A DNA stretch of 64,000 bases from CADEEN01 sp963783785 (GCA_963783785.1 CAWAOQ010000006.1:62001-126000); one strand, 5' to 3'. Shown: positions 41,861 to 51,201, counted from the first letter of the stretch. The notes: a model not told the origin generated them from the letters alone. A program made the numbers and translations.

Positions 41861-43444
41861 TCAGCGCATCGTCACCCAGCGCAGCTCGAGCACGTCGTTG
41901 GGCCAGTGCACGACGTCGACGTTCGGCCGCATGACCCAGTTGTGCTGGCGTCGGTAGAGCGGAATCATCGGCAGCTCGGCGTCCATCAGGCGCAACGCCT
42001 CGCCGACCATCTGGCGCCGCTTGGCCAGGTTGGGCTCGACCCGCAGGCCATCGATCAGCGCGTCGAGCTTGGGGTTGCTGTAGCGGCCGGCGTTGAAGGC
42101 ACCGGCGGCCAGGCCGTCGTTGCTGCGCACGGTGGACTGCAGCATGCCCCAGGGGTCGGGGCTCGCGCTCCAGCCGAACTCGACCAGGCTGCCGGTGCCC
42201 TGGCTCAGCTTCGGAAAGAACACCGAGCTCGGCGAGGTCACGAGGTTGGCGCGGATGCCGACCCGCTCGAGCATCGCCGCCGCCGCCTGGCACACCGACG
42301 CACGCCAGGCCACGTTGACGCAATCCATCTGCAGCGAGAAGCCGTTCTCGTAGCCGGCTTCCTTGAGCAGTGCGCGCGCCGCCGTGGCGTCCGCCTTGGG
42401 GCGCTGCTCGAACTCGGCCACGTAGCCGTCGACCAGCGGCGACACGAACGAACCCGTCACCTTGCCTTCGCCGCGCAGCACCTGGCGCACGATCAAGTCG
42501 GTATCGATCGCCAGTTGCACCGCGCGGCGCACGCGCAAGTCCTTGAAGGGGTTGCGGCCCTTGACGTCGCTGCCGGGCAACTCGGCGCTGTGCTGGTTGA
42601 GCGCGAAGTACTGGGTGCCGATGTCGTCGACCTCGCTGACCTTCAGCGTCTTGTCGGCCTTCAGGCGCAGCAGGTCCTGGAACGGCGGGTCGATGACGAA
42701 GTCGACCTGGCCCGAGGCCAGCGCCGCCAGCCGCGTCGCATCGGACTGGATCACCTGGTACGCCACCTCGTCGAGGTTGCCGCCGCCGGCCGCCGTGCCA
42801 CGGCCCCACCAGGACGGGTTGGCCTTCAGCAGCGTGCGCACGTCGGCCTCGTAGCGCGCAAGCACGAACGGCCCGGTGCCGTTGGCGTTGCGCACCGCGA
42901 AGGTCTCCTGCTTGGCGTTGTAGTCCTGCGGGCGGGCGACGTTGTTCTTCTCGCACCAGGGCTTGCTCATCATCGCGACGAGCCAGAGCTTCTCGGGCAG
43001 CACCGCGTCGGGGGCCGAGGTCTGCACCTCGATCGTCAGCGCATCGAGCTTCTTCGCCGCGGTGATGCCGAGCATCTGGTTCTTGCGCTGCGAGGCCTTG
43101 TCGAGGGCGCGCTCGATCGAGAACACCGCGTCGTCGGCCGAGAACGCCGCGCCGTCGTGGAACTTCACGCCCGGGCGCAGCTTGAAGCGCCAGGTCGTCG
43201 GGCTGGTCATCTCCCACGAGACCGCCAGCGACGGCTCGAGCTTGAAGTCCTTGCCGCGGTTGACCAGACCTTCGTAGATCTGCGTCACGACCCGCGTCTG
43301 GTACAGCAGGGCCAGCGAGTGCGGGTCCATGCTCTGCGGGTCGAACGCGCTGGCAAAGCGCAGCGTCTTGCCCTGCGCGGCCGCCGGCGACGGCGCCACG
43401 GCGCAGACCAAGGCAAAGGCCAGCGAAGCCAGCAGTCGGTGCAT
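41861..43444 (-). CDS. ABC transporter substrate-binding protein, peptide/opine family (SBP_bac_5)
   Basis: 527-residue periplasmic binding protein of the DppA/OppA family. Signal peptide MHRLLASLAFALVCAVAPSPAAAQ; core motifs TLRFASAFDPQSMDPHSLALLYQTRVVTQIYEGLVNR, WRFKLRPGVKFHDGAAFSADDAVFSIERA, NPFKDLRVRRAVQLAIDTD and the C-terminal RYSNPKLDALIDG. No permease or ATPase genes follow, so it may share a transporter encoded elsewhere. The ligand could be a dipeptide, nickel complex or opine. It lies 16 bases after the BMP-family gene. Intact. Confidence 0.88.
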   Translation of the reverse strand: MHRLLASLAFALVCAVAPSPAAAQGKTLRFASAFDPQSMDPHSLALLYQTRVVTQIYEGLVNRGKDFKLEPSLAVSWEMTSPTTWRFKLRPGVKFHDGAAFSADDAVFSIERALDKASQRKNQMLGITAAKKLDALTIEVQTSAPDAVLPEKLWLVAMMSKPWCEKNNVARPQDYNAKQETFAVRNANGTGPFVLARYEADVRTLLKANPSWWGRGTAAGGGNLDEVAYQVIQSDATRLAALASGQVDFVIDPPFQDLLRLKADKTLKVSEVDDIGTQYFALNQHSAELPGSDVKGRNPFKDLRVRRAVQLAIDTDLIVRQVLRGEGKVTGSFVSPLVDGYVAEFEQRPKADATAARALLKEAGYENGFSLQMDCVNVAWRASVCQAAAAMLERVGIRANLVTSPSSVFFPKLSQGTGSLVEFGWSASPDPWGMLQSTVRSNDGLAAGAFNAGRYSNPKLDALIDGLRVEPNLAKRRQMVGEALRLMDAELPMIPLYRRQHNWVMRPNVDVVHWPNDVLELRWVTMR

Positions 43445-43460
43445 CACGGTCGTTTCTCCA

Positions 43461-44542
43461 TCAGGGTTTGGGCAAGGTGCCGACGACACCCTGCACGAAC
43501 CAGTCCATCCGCGCAATCGCGTCGTCCCCCAGGACGCCGCTGCTGCTGGCGCACGATGCCCGCCTGGTCGACCAGGCGGCCGACGAACGGCCCGGCCTTG
43601 CCCGTCGCCAGAAGCGCTTCGCGCGCGGCCAGTTCCTTGCGCTGGGCTGCCGGCAGTGCGGGTGAGAGGCCGGCGAGCTTGACCATGCCGTCGCGGATGC
43701 CGCCCCACACCGGCTGCGGCTGCCAGGTACCGGCGATCGCGCTCTGGGCGACACGGATGTAGTAGCCGCTCCAGTCGGCCGTGACCGCCGCCAACTGCGC
43801 GTTGGGCGCATAGCGGCTCATGTCGCTCGGGTAGGCGATCAGCTTCACGCCCTTTTCCTCGGCGGTCTGCGGCACCGCCGGCGACGCGCTGTGATGCGCC
43901 AGCACGTCGGCACCGGCGCTGATCAGCGACAGCGCCGCCTCGCGCTCCTTGGGCGGATCGAACCAGGTGTTGAGCCACAGCACGCGCACCGTGGCCTTCG
44001 GGTTGGCCGCCTGCATGCCGAGCGCAAAGGCGTTGATGCCCTGCACGACTTCGGGCACCGGGAAGCCCGCCACGTAGCCGGCCACCCCCGTCTTGCTCGC
44101 CTTGCCGGCGAGCCAGCCGGCGAGCCAGCGGCCTTCGTAGAAGCGCGCGTTGTAGGTGTTCAGGTTGGCGGCGGTCTTGTAGCCGCCGGCATGCTCGAAC
44201 TTCACCGCCGGGTAGTCGGCCGCCACCCGCAGCGCAGGATCGAGGTAGCCGAAGCTGGTGGCGAAGATCAACTGCGTGCCTTGGGCCGCCATCTCGCGCA
44301 TCACGCGTTCGGCGTCGGCGCCCTCGGGCACTGCCTCGACAAAGCGCGGTCGCGACCTGGTCGCCGAGCGCACGCTGCATCGCCTGCCGCGCCTGGTCGT
44401 GCTGGTAGGTCCAGCCGGCCTGGCCGACCGGCGTGACATAGACGAAGCCGACCTTCAAGGGCTCGGCCGCGGCGGCCGCGAACGTCAGGCAAGTGAATAG
44501 CATCGACGCGAGCAGGCGCCCGCGGATGAGGTTTTTTGACAT
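43461..44542 (-). CDS. BMP family (PnrA-like) purine nucleoside-binding protein 1 (two frameshifts)
   Basis: Periplasmic binding protein of the basic membrane protein family. MSKNLIRGRLLASMLFTCLTFAAAAAE is the signal peptide, then LKVGFVYVTPVGQAGWTYQHDQ, GTQLIFATSFGYLDPALRVAADYPAVKFEHAGGYKTAANLNTY and GVAGYVAGFPVPEVVQGINAFALG. Frame breaks occur near 44349 (one extra base; VAT-RFVEAVPEGAD restored) and near 43535 (before GVLGDDAIARMDWFVQG). It is close in sequence to the 47268 gene and shares the same GAGGACAACC leader. Probably takes up purine nucleosides together with the nearby adenosine deaminase. About 355 residues when corrected. Confidence 0.85.
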
Positions 44543-45131
44543 GGTTGTCCTCGACATGGCCACCGGATGAGGGTCTGCGCGGCGGGTGGCACGTTGCGCG
44601 CAGAGGTCGGATTGTAGGTGGCGCGGCGCGCCGCCACGGCCAGCGCGGCGGCGGCGAGCCGCGGCGAAGGGCGGTCTCGTGGTTCATCCATCCGCAAATC
44701 TTCAGGCCGCCCATGGTGCGGCGCGATCCCCCGTTGGATGGTGTTTGGGCGGACTTCCGCAGACGCGCCCCTCCCGGTAGCATCACAGCAAGTTGCGCTA
44801 CTGGCGCTCTTGTCATTGGCTTCGTGGGCATCGCTTTGGTCGTCTACGCCACCTGCCGCCTGACCCAGCGGACGATAGGGCGTGCGGAACTGCTGGGTTC
44901 GACATCTGCCGTGGCTACGTTACTGTTCACGGTGCCGCAAACACGAAGAGTTCGTTGCATGGCTGACGAACTGCCTGATCGATCCGGACTCGCTCGTCGT
45001 CAACTTCAGTCCGAGATGCGCAACGTGAGCATCGCGTGCCACACGCGCAAGGCTGATTTCTCCAAATCTGTCAGAGGTTTCGTTCTCCTTCGCGAAGTAC
45101 CTCGCGATACGAAGCAATCGGGTCCGAGTAC
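44543..45131 (+). other. Region without a recognised gene
   Basis: About 590 bases between the BMP gene start and the antitoxin remnant. GC content falls toward its right part and codon structure is weak on both strands. Short open stretches exist, but none has a family pattern, a ribosome site and a normal codon bias together. The first 60 bases probably hold the BMP promoter on the minus strand. It looks like degenerate intergenic or transferred DNA. Confidence 0.5.
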
Positions 45132-45339
45132 ATCGGACCGCCTTGCTGCCGAGAACGAAGATCCTGACTCCTGCTCTTGCGCTTCCGATTGCTCGCGCCA
45201 GGGATGGTAGGTCGCCAAGATAGGTCTCGGCAGAGAGAGTCTGTACAAGGCCCTGGCCCCTGGCGCCAAGCCGCGCTTCGAGACCGTCATCAAGGTCGCC
45301 CGAGCCTTGGGGGTCAAGTTCACGGCAGAGCCGGCCTGA
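45132..45339 (+). pseudogene. Remnant of HigA/addiction-module antitoxin
   Basis: The last 40 codons read VAKIGLGRESLYKALAPGAKPRFETVIKVARALGVKFTAEPA and stop at 45339. This is the helix-turn-helix end of small addiction-module antitoxins. Upstream the frame is closed by TAG at 45208. A matching N-terminal piece (DRLAAENEDPD, then IARAR in another frame at about 45188) suggests indels split the gene. No intact toxin is seen before it. Either a decayed toxin-antitoxin locus or another casualty of sequence errors. Confidence 0.55.
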
Positions 45340-45410
45340 GTACGGCGGCAAGCGCACTGACCTGCCCGGTTTCTTCGCACCAATGTCCAGCACGAAAGAG
45401 GGATCGGATC

Positions 45411-45815
45411 ATGCCGAACGCGATTGACGAGGTCACCACCGAGGTTCTGCAAGCCTTCGCCGAGGCGTGGAATCGCCACGATGTCGACGCCCTCATGTCC
45501 TTCATGACCGACGACTGCGTCTTCGAGGCCTCTGCCGGCCCTGACGTCTGCGGCACCCGGTACGCAGGCCGTGAGGCTGTGCGCGCCGCCTTCGCGGAGG
45601 TATGGGCAACCTTCCCCGATGCCCACTGGGGCGGCGCCCGTCACTTTGTCCGAGGCGACCGTGGCGTCTCGGAGTGGGTTTTCACAGGAACCCGCGCCGA
45701 CGGCACTCGCGTCGAAGTCCGCGGCTGCGATCTGTTCACCTTTCGGGGAGGCAAGATCGCGCTGAAGAACTCCTATCGCAAGAACCGCCCGCCCCAGGGC
45801 ACCGCGAAGGCCTGA
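45411..45815 (+). CDS. SnoaL-like/NTF2-fold nuclear transport factor family protein
   Basis: 134 residues: VLQAFAEAWNRHDVDALMSFMTDDCVFEAS, then GREAVRAAFAEVWATFPDAHWGGARHFVRGDRGVSEWVFTGTRADG and DLFTFRGGKIALKNSYRK. This is the SnoaL_2 cone-shaped fold seen in many small isomerases, hydrolases and binding proteins; the ligand cannot be inferred. ATG at 45411 follows AAAGAGGGATCGG. It lies among degenerate DNA, so it may have arrived with the antitoxin remnant. Confidence 0.83.
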   Translation: MPNAIDEVTTEVLQAFAEAWNRHDVDALMSFMTDDCVFEASAGPDVCGTRYAGREAVRAAFAEVWATFPDAHWGGARHFVRGDRGVSEWVFTGTRADGTRVEVRGCDLFTFRGGKIALKNSYRKNRPPQGTAKA

Positions 45816-45834
45816 GTTCCATGCAGTTCATCGC

Positions 45835-46149
45835 ATGACGCGTGTCCATCTCGCAGCACTGTCCGCCGTCTTGTGCATGGGTTGTTCGACACCGATGCAC
45901 CAAGGCGAGCCCACGGGTGAACGCCGCGTTCGATACGCCTGCGCAAACGCAGAGGAGGTCGAAATGCGCTTCTTTCCGCTGCAAGGGGTTGGCGTTCTGG
46001 TGCGCAATGGCAAGACCATGGAGCTGCAGCAACAACCAGCCGCTTCAGGTTTTCACTACACCAACGGGCCAAACACCGTTCGCGGCAAAGGCGATGAGTT
46101 GATCATCGAGATCGGCCGCATGGCACCCATCAAGTGCCAGGCCCGTTAG
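45835..46149 (+). CDS. MliC-like lipoprotein (possible lysozyme inhibitor)
   Basis: 104 residues. A short signal with a lipobox-like LCMGCS around Cys17 suggests a lipoprotein. The mature part follows the MliC/PliC pattern: VRYACANAEEVEMRFFPLQGVGVLVRNGKTMELQQQPAASGFHYTNG.., ending in IKCQAR. Known members inhibit c-type lysozyme through a Ser/Lys loop; the SGFHYTNG segment corresponds to that loop. The stop overlaps the convergent adenosine deaminase stop. Assignment rests on pattern only. Confidence 0.68.
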   Translation: MTRVHLAALSAVLCMGCSTPMHQGEPTGERRVRYACANAEEVEMRFFPLQGVGVLVRNGKTMELQQQPAASGFHYTNGPNTVRGKGDELIIEIGRMAPIKCQAR

Positions 46150-47200
46150 GCGATGCAGCCGGCCGCCTGCCGGAAGTGCGCGTCGAGCGCTGCGATCCAG
46201 CGCGCCTTGTCCTGCGCTGGCGAAGCTGGCCTCGAAGCTGTTGCGCGCCAGCGTGTAGGCCTCGCGTGCGCCGAGCGCCGGCAGCGCGGCGAAGGTCTGC
46301 ACGAAGTTGTCGTTGAGGTAGCCGCCGAAGTACGCCGGGTCGTCGCTGTTGACGGTGGCGACGAGTCCGGCCGCCAGCAGCGCCGGCAGGTTGTGCTCGG
46401 CCAGCGTCGGAAACACGCGCAGCTTGACGTTGGACAGCGGGCAGACCGTCAGCGGCACCCGATCGCGCGCCAGCCGCGCGGTGAGCGCCGGCGATTCGAG
46501 CGCACGCACGCCGTGGTCGATGCGCTGCGACCTCAAGCACGTCGAGCGCGCTTTCGACGTAGGCCGGCGGCCCCTCCTCGCCGGCATGCGCCACCACGTG
46601 CAGGCCGAGCGCGCGGGCGCGCTCGAACACGCGCGCAAACTTCTCGGGCGGATGGCCGCATTCGCTGCTGTCCAGGCCGACGCCGATGAAGTGCTCGCGC
46701 CACGGCAGCGCGGCCTGCAGCGTGGCCAGCGCGTCGTCTTCGCTCAGGTGGCGCAGGAAGCACAGGATCAGCGTCGCACTCAAGCCCCACTCGGCATGCG
46801 CGCGGCGGCAGGCGTGAGCCAGCCCGAGGATCACTGCGTCGATCGGCACGCCGCGCTCGGTGTGCGTCTGCGGGTCGAAGAAGATCTCGGCATGCACGAC
46901 GTTGTCGGCCGCGGCGCGCTCGAGGTAGGCCAAGGCCAGGTCGAAGAAGTCGGCCTCGGTGCGCAGCACCGCGGCACCGGCGTAGTAGAGGTCGAGAAAA
47001 CTCTGCAAGTCGGCGAAGTCGTAGGCCGCCCGCAGCGCCTCGACGTTCGCGTACGGCAACGCCACGCCGTGGCGCGCCGCGAGCTTGAACATCAGTTCAG
47101 GCTCGAGCGAGCCCTCGACGTGGATGTGCAGCTCCGCCTTGGGCATCGTGCGCAGCAGCGCCGGCAGGCGCTCGCGCGGGATGCGGTCGAAATCAATCAT
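46146..47200 (-). CDS. add: Adenosine deaminase (two frameshifts)
   Basis: Zinc hydrolase converting adenosine or deoxyadenosine to inosine. About 351 codons. MPKAELHIHVEGSLEP provides the zinc HxH at residues 25 and 27. Then FIGVGLDSSECGHPP, HVVAHAGEEGPP (zinc His and catalytic Glu), RIDHGVRALE, LTVCPLSNVKLRVFPTL and VNSDDPAYFGGYL (second Asp pair). Frame breaks lie near 46533 (before the RIDHG segment) and near 46222 (before KARWIAALDAHFRQAAGCIA). It sits between two BMP-family binding proteins, consistent with purine nucleoside uptake and salvage. Some family members deaminate adenine instead; adenosine is favoured by the context. Confidence 0.87.
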
Positions 47201-47267
47201 CGGGTCAACCCATGCAAAAGGCCGCCGGGGCGAGCCGCGGCGGCCTGCGTCATCCTGCGATGGCGAT

Positions 47268-48434
47268 CTACTTCTTGTCCGACGGCACCTTGCCGTCGAC
47301 GCCCTTGACGTAGAAGTTGATGCCGAGCATGAACTTGTCGTCGGGCATCTGGTCCTTCTCGACGACCGTCTTGCCGGCCTGGTCGACGACCGGCCCCTTC
47401 CACGGGTGGAAGCTGCCATCCTTCAGGCCGGCCTTGGCCTTCTCGACCGCTTCCTTCGCGTCGGCGGGTACCTTGTCGCTGATCGACACCATGTCGATCG
47501 CGCCTTCCTTGACGCCCCACCACACCTGGTGCGTCTTCCAGCTGCCGTCGAGTGCCTCCTTGACGGCCTGCTTGTAGTACGGGCCCCAGTTGATGATCGC
47601 CGAGCCCAGGTGCGCCTCCTTGGCGTAGGCGCTCATGTCGCTGTCCCAGCCGAAGGCCAGCTTCTTGTTCTTCTCGGCGGTCTGCAGCACCGAACTCGAG
47701 TCGGTGTTCTGGAACAGCACGTCGGCGCCCTGGTTGATCAGGCTCTGCGCGGCCTCGCCTTCCTTGGGCGGATCGAACCACTTGCCGATCCAGACCACCT
47801 TGGTCTTGATCTTCGGGTTGGTGCTCTGCGCGCCGAGCGTGAAGCTGTTGATGTTGCGGATGACCTCGGGAATCGGGATCGAGCCGACGACGCCGAGCGT
47901 GTTGCTCTTGGTCATCTTGCCGGCGATGATGCCCGCCAGGTACGCACCCTCGTAGGTGCGGCTGTCGTAGGTGCGCATGTTCTCGGCAGTCTTGAAGCCG
48001 GTGGCGTGCTCGAACTTGACGCCCTTCTCGTCGGCGGCGACCTTCATCATCGGGTCCATGTAGCCGAAGGTGGTGCCGAAGATCAGCTTGTTGCCTTCGC
48101 TGACCATCTGCCGGATCACGCGCTCGGCGTCGGCCGCCTCGGGCACGTTCTCGACGTAGCTGGTCTTGACCTTGTCGCCGAACTCGGCCTCGACCGCCTT
48201 GCGGCCGGCCTCATGGGCGAACGTCCAGCCCGCATCACCGACCGGGCCGACGTAGGCGAAGGCGATCTTCAATGGCTCGGGCTTGGGCGCCGGTGCGGAA
48301 GCTGCGACCGGCGATGCCGCCGGGGCTGCGGCCGCCGGCTCTTCCTTCTTGCCGCAACCGACCAGCGCGGTGGTGGCCGCCGCGGCTGCCAATGCAGCCA
48401 GCCGGATCGTGTGACGCTTCTTGGTGTCGATCAT
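47268..48434 (-). CDS. BMP family (PnrA-like) lipoprotein, purine nucleoside-binding protein 2
   Basis: 388 residues. The lipoprotein signal LAALAAAAATTALVGC is followed by an Ala/Pro linker. The binding domain has LKIAFAYVGPVGDAGWTFAHEAGRKAVEAEFGDKV, NKLIFGTTFGYMDPMMKVA, KFEHATGFKTAENMRTYDSRTYEGAYLAGIIAGKMTKSNTLGVVGSIPIPEV and DADVLFQNTD-like contacts. Paralogue of the 43461 gene. No ABC permease or ATPase is seen before the DUF599 gene, so the transporter is encoded elsewhere. Leader GAGGACAACCC before ATG 48434. Intact. Confidence 0.9.
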   Translation of the reverse strand: MIDTKKRHTIRLAALAAAAATTALVGCGKKEEPAAAAPAASPVAASAPAPKPEPLKIAFAYVGPVGDAGWTFAHEAGRKAVEAEFGDKVKTSYVENVPEAADAERVIRQMVSEGNKLIFGTTFGYMDPMMKVAADEKGVKFEHATGFKTAENMRTYDSRTYEGAYLAGIIAGKMTKSNTLGVVGSIPIPEVIRNINSFTLGAQSTNPKIKTKVVWIGKWFDPPKEGEAAQSLINQGADVLFQNTDSSSVLQTAEKNKKLAFGWDSDMSAYAKEAHLGSAIINWGPYYKQAVKEALDGSWKTHQVWWGVKEGAIDMVSISDKVPADAKEAVEKAKAGLKDGSFHPWKGPVVDQAGKTVVEKDQMPDDKFMLGINFYVKGVDGKVPSDKK

Positions 48435-48678
48435 GGGTTGTCCTCGCGATTGAAGAAAAAAGGGGGGGTGCCAAGTGCGGCAATTATGGTCTTTCACCGC
48501 ACCTGGAAGAAACCGGCTCGACTGCTGGACGGGCGCTGCCTTCACCGGCTGTGCGCCCAGCCACCGTGCGCCGGAACATGGCCCGGCATGTTCGCACGCC
48601 GGCCGCGGTGGTGCATGGCACCGGTCTGATAGTCACTATGCGTGACGGCGTATGTGGCGGCCGACGGCAGCGACGGCG
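48435..48678 (-). promoter_or_regulatory. Upstream region of the BMP-family lipoprotein gene
   Basis: The 244 bases hold no gene. On the minus strand an AT-rich CATAAT (48483-48488) resembles a -10 box. It lies inside a 6-bp inverted repeat GTGCGG-N16-CCGCAC (48475-48480 and 48497-48502), a possible operator. A mononucleotide tract (G7 next to A6, 48455-48468) lies in the presumed untranslated leader. Weak evidence; no classical -35 box is seen. Confidence 0.3.
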
Positions 48679-49389
48679 TCAGTCGCGCAACAGCGCCAGC
48701 GCGTCGGAGTGGAATTCGCGCTGGTACAGGATCCACACCACGCCCGCGCTGCCCAGCATCAGCGCGAGCGGCGAGAACAGCCACGCGGCAGCGGCGAAGG
48801 CGAAGTAGTAGGCGCGCAGACCGTCGTTGAAGGACTCGGCGGCGAGGCCGACCACGCCGCCGGCACGGTCGGCGAAGCGCTCGCGGGCCGCATCGCCGAG
48901 CCGCGCGAATTCGTCATGCTCGGGGGCGGACGCCACCAGCAGCGCGCCGAAGCTGTACTGGCGCAGGCTCCAGGTGAAGCGGAAGAACGCATAGACGAAG
49001 ATGCCGGTCAGCAGCACCAGTTTCAGGTCGAGCAGCAGCGCCGACGTGCGCGCGGCGAACGGGATCTCGGCCACCAGCGCGCTGGCATGGTCGCCCGTGC
49101 CCAGCAGCGCGAGCAAGCCGCCGATGATCAGGATCGTTGTCGAGGCGAAGAAGCTCGGGCTGGTGGACAGGTTCTGCACCACGACACCATCGACCACGCG
49201 CACCTCGCGCCGGGTCGCCTGCAGCATCCACTGCCGCCGCACCTGATTGCTGGCCGCCAGCAGCGTAGGCTGCACGGCGGCACGGCGCCTGGCGAAGCGG
49301 GCATAGCCGATCCAGGCGACGAAAAAGGCGACGACCGCCAGCCAGTCCCACAGCGTCAGCGCATTCGCCAGGCGTCGCATGGTGTCCAT
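48679..49389 (-). CDS. DUF599 family membrane protein
   Basis: 236 residues with four or so transmembrane helices: LWDWLAVVAFFVAWIGYARFA at the start, then FASTTILIIGGLLALLG, LLDLKLVLLTGIFVYAFFRFTWSLRQYSF (DUF599 core) and WLFSPLALMLGSAGVVWILYQREF. Function unknown; the family is common in Proteobacteria. ATG at 49389 (MDTMRR). The gap to the neighbouring DoxX gene is 67 bases and both run on the minus strand. Intact. Confidence 0.82.
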   Translation of the reverse strand: MDTMRRLANALTLWDWLAVVAFFVAWIGYARFARRRAAVQPTLLAASNQVRRQWMLQATRREVRVVDGVVVQNLSTSPSFFASTTILIIGGLLALLGTGDHASALVAEIPFAARTSALLLDLKLVLLTGIFVYAFFRFTWSLRQYSFGALLVASAPEHDEFARLGDAARERFADRAGGVVGLAAESFNDGLRAYYFAFAAAAWLFSPLALMLGSAGVVWILYQREFHSDALALLRD

Positions 49390-49456
49390 GAGCGCGACTG
49401 TAGCGCTGCACCATGCGATCGGCCTTGAAGGGCAACGCGCCGGTCGCCGGCTGCCG

Positions 49457-49864
49457 TCAGGCGGCGGCGCGACGGCCGTCCAGGCTGAGGGGCCCTGCGC
49501 CGAAGCCGAACACCATCAGCAGCCCACCGATCACCGACAGGTTCTTCATGAACATCAACTGGTCGATCATCTGCTTGTCGGCCGGCAGCGCCCAATAGTT
49601 GTGGAAGATCACCGAGGCCAGCGCGGTGAAGGCCGCCAGCGCCAGGGCGGCCCAACGCGCCTGCCAGCCGACGATCAGCATCACGCCGCCCACCACTTCG
49701 ATCAATGCGGTGGCAAAAGCCAGCAACTGGGGCAGCGGCAGGCCCTTGCTGGCGATGTAGCCGGCCGTGCCTTCGAGGCCGGCGAACTTGCTGATGCCGG
49801 CCAGCACGAACATCAGTGCCAGCAGGAGGCGTGCGATCAGGACGGGAAAGCCTTGGGCGTTCAT
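49457..49864 (-). CDS. DoxX family membrane protein
   Basis: 135 residues with four helices: FPVLIARLLLALMFVLAGISKFAGLEGTAGYIASKGLPLPQLLAF is the DoxX signature, followed by IEVVGGVMLIVGWQARWAALALAAFTALASVIFHNYWA. Family members are linked to oxidative or sulfur stress and quinone pools; the role is unproven. ATG at 49864 overlaps the stop of the flavodoxin gene. Together with the flavodoxin and pirin genes it forms the unit divergent from the LysR gene. Intact. Confidence 0.87.
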   Translation of the reverse strand: MNAQGFPVLIARLLLALMFVLAGISKFAGLEGTAGYIASKGLPLPQLLAFATALIEVVGGVMLIVGWQARWAALALAAFTALASVIFHNYWALPADKQMIDQLMFMKNLSVIGGLLMVFGFGAGPLSLDGRRAAA

Positions 49865-50462
49865 GCGAATTCTCCTTGCGGTTCGGGTGTGGAAATCGGT
49901 GGGCGCGACGGCGCCAGCAGCGCCACCGCTTCGGCACGCGGCGGCCGAACTGCCTGGCGGTAGCGATGTCGCCGGGCACCATTTCGTCCGGCGAGGCGTC
50001 GGACGGCGTGGCGGTCATCAGGCCGGACGACGATGCGACGTAATTGATGTCGTTGCGGGTCGCGGCCTTGCTGTTGGAGGGCATCATGCCGGTGCCGACC
50101 CACAGCATCGAGTGCTGCTGGCTCAGCGTGAAGAAGTAGTGCAGCGTCGACAGCTTGTCGCCGTTCATCGAGGCCGAGTTGGTGAAGCCCGCCGCCAGCT
50201 TGTTCTTCCATTGCTGGCTGAACCATGGCTTGCTCGACGCATCGGCGAACTTCTTGAACTGCCAGCTCACGCTGCCCATGTAGGTCGGCGACCCGAACAC
50301 GATCGCGTCGGCCGCGGCCAGTTGCGCCCAGCCGCCGGCCGGGAGGTTGCCTTCGGCGTCGATCGCCAGCAGCGCAGCGCCGCTGCCGGCGGCCACCGCC
50401 TCGGCGATCTTGCGGGTGTGGCCGTAGCCACTGTGATAGACGATGACGATCTTCTTGCTCAC
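49861..50462 (-). CDS. Flavodoxin/WrbA-like NAD(P)H-dependent oxidoreductase (frameshifted)
   Basis: About 200 residues. MSKKIVIVYHSGYGHTRKIAEAVAAGSG is the FMN phosphate loop. DAIVFGSPTYMGSVSWQFKKFADAS and AGFTNSASMNGDKLSTLHYFFTLSQQHSMLWVG correspond to the flavodoxin_2/WrbA pattern; quinone reduction is the likely reaction. Near 49945 one base is missing or extra; the other frame continues AEAVALLAPSRPPIS to a stop that overlaps the DoxX ATG. Located 34 bases after the pirin gene stop. Confidence 0.85.
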
Positions 50463-50496
50463 GGAATTGCCCTTCGGTTGGAAAGTGAAGACGGCC

Positions 50497-51201
50497 TCAG
50501 CGGGCCAGGTCGAAAACGAGGATCTCGGCGTCGCGACCGCGTTCGATCACGAGGCGTGGTTCGCCGTCGAGCCGCGCCGCATCGCCCGCCAGCAGTGGCT
50601 GGCCGTTGACCGTCGCCTCGCCCCGCACGACATGCACATAGGCCAGACGCATGGGGTCGAGGGCGAGTTCGGCGCGCTCGTCGGCACCGTCGAACAAGCC
50701 CGCGTAGATCGACGCGTCGGCGTGGATCGTCACCGAACCGTCGCGGCCGTCCGGCGAGGCCACCAATCGCAGCCGGCCGCGCTTGTCGGATTCGGCGAAC
50801 GCCTTTTGCTCATAGCCGGGCGTCAGCCCCCGTTGGCTGGGCAGCAGCCAGATCTGCAGGAAATGGGTCGTCTGGCCGGCAGCCTGGTTGGCCTCGCTGT
50901 GGGCGATGCCGGTGCCGGCCGTCATCCGCTGCACCTCGCCGGGCACGATCGTCGCGCCGTTGCCGATGCTGTCCTTGTGGCTCAGCGCGCCGTCGAGCAC
51001 GTAGCTGACGATCTCCATGTCGCGGTGGCTGTGGGTGCCGAAGCCGGTGCCCGGCGCGATGCGGTCTTCGTTGATGACCCGCAGGTTGCCGAAGCCCATC
51101 TGCGCCGGGTCGTGGTAGTCGGCGAACGAGAAGCTGTGAAAACTCTTGAGCCAGCCGTGATCGGCATAGCCGCGATCCTGGGATTTGCGAAGGGTCAGCA
51201 T
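50497..51201 (-). CDS. Pirin family protein (YhaK/quercetinase-like bicupin)
   Basis: 234 residues: MLTLRKSQDRGYADHGWLKSFHSFSFADYHDPAQMGFGNLRVINEDRIAPGTGFGTHSHRDMEIVSYVLDGALSHKDS contains the metal-binding His-x-His and Glu of pirins. The C-terminal cupin has LAYVHVVRGEATVNGQPLLAGDAARL. Bacterial pirins such as YhaK sense redox state or cleave quercetin; the substrate is unknown. First gene of the pirin-flavodoxin-doxX unit, reading away from the LysR gene, a common regulated pair in Proteobacteria. Intact. Confidence 0.9.
   Translation of the reverse strand: MLTLRKSQDRGYADHGWLKSFHSFSFADYHDPAQMGFGNLRVINEDRIAPGTGFGTHSHRDMEIVSYVLDGALSHKDSIGNGATIVPGEVQRMTAGTGIAHSEANQAAGQTTHFLQIWLLPSQRGLTPGYEQKAFAESDKRGRLRLVASPDGRDGSVTIHADASIYAGLFDGADERAELALDPMRLAYVHVVRGEATVNGQPLLAGDAARLDGEPRLVIERGRDAEILVFDLAR

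Noticed and set aside
48455..48469. A6/G7 tract before the BMP lipoprotein as a phase-variation switch
   Set aside because: It lies in the leader outside both the coding part and the promoter spacer, and the length is modest; no supporting sign.
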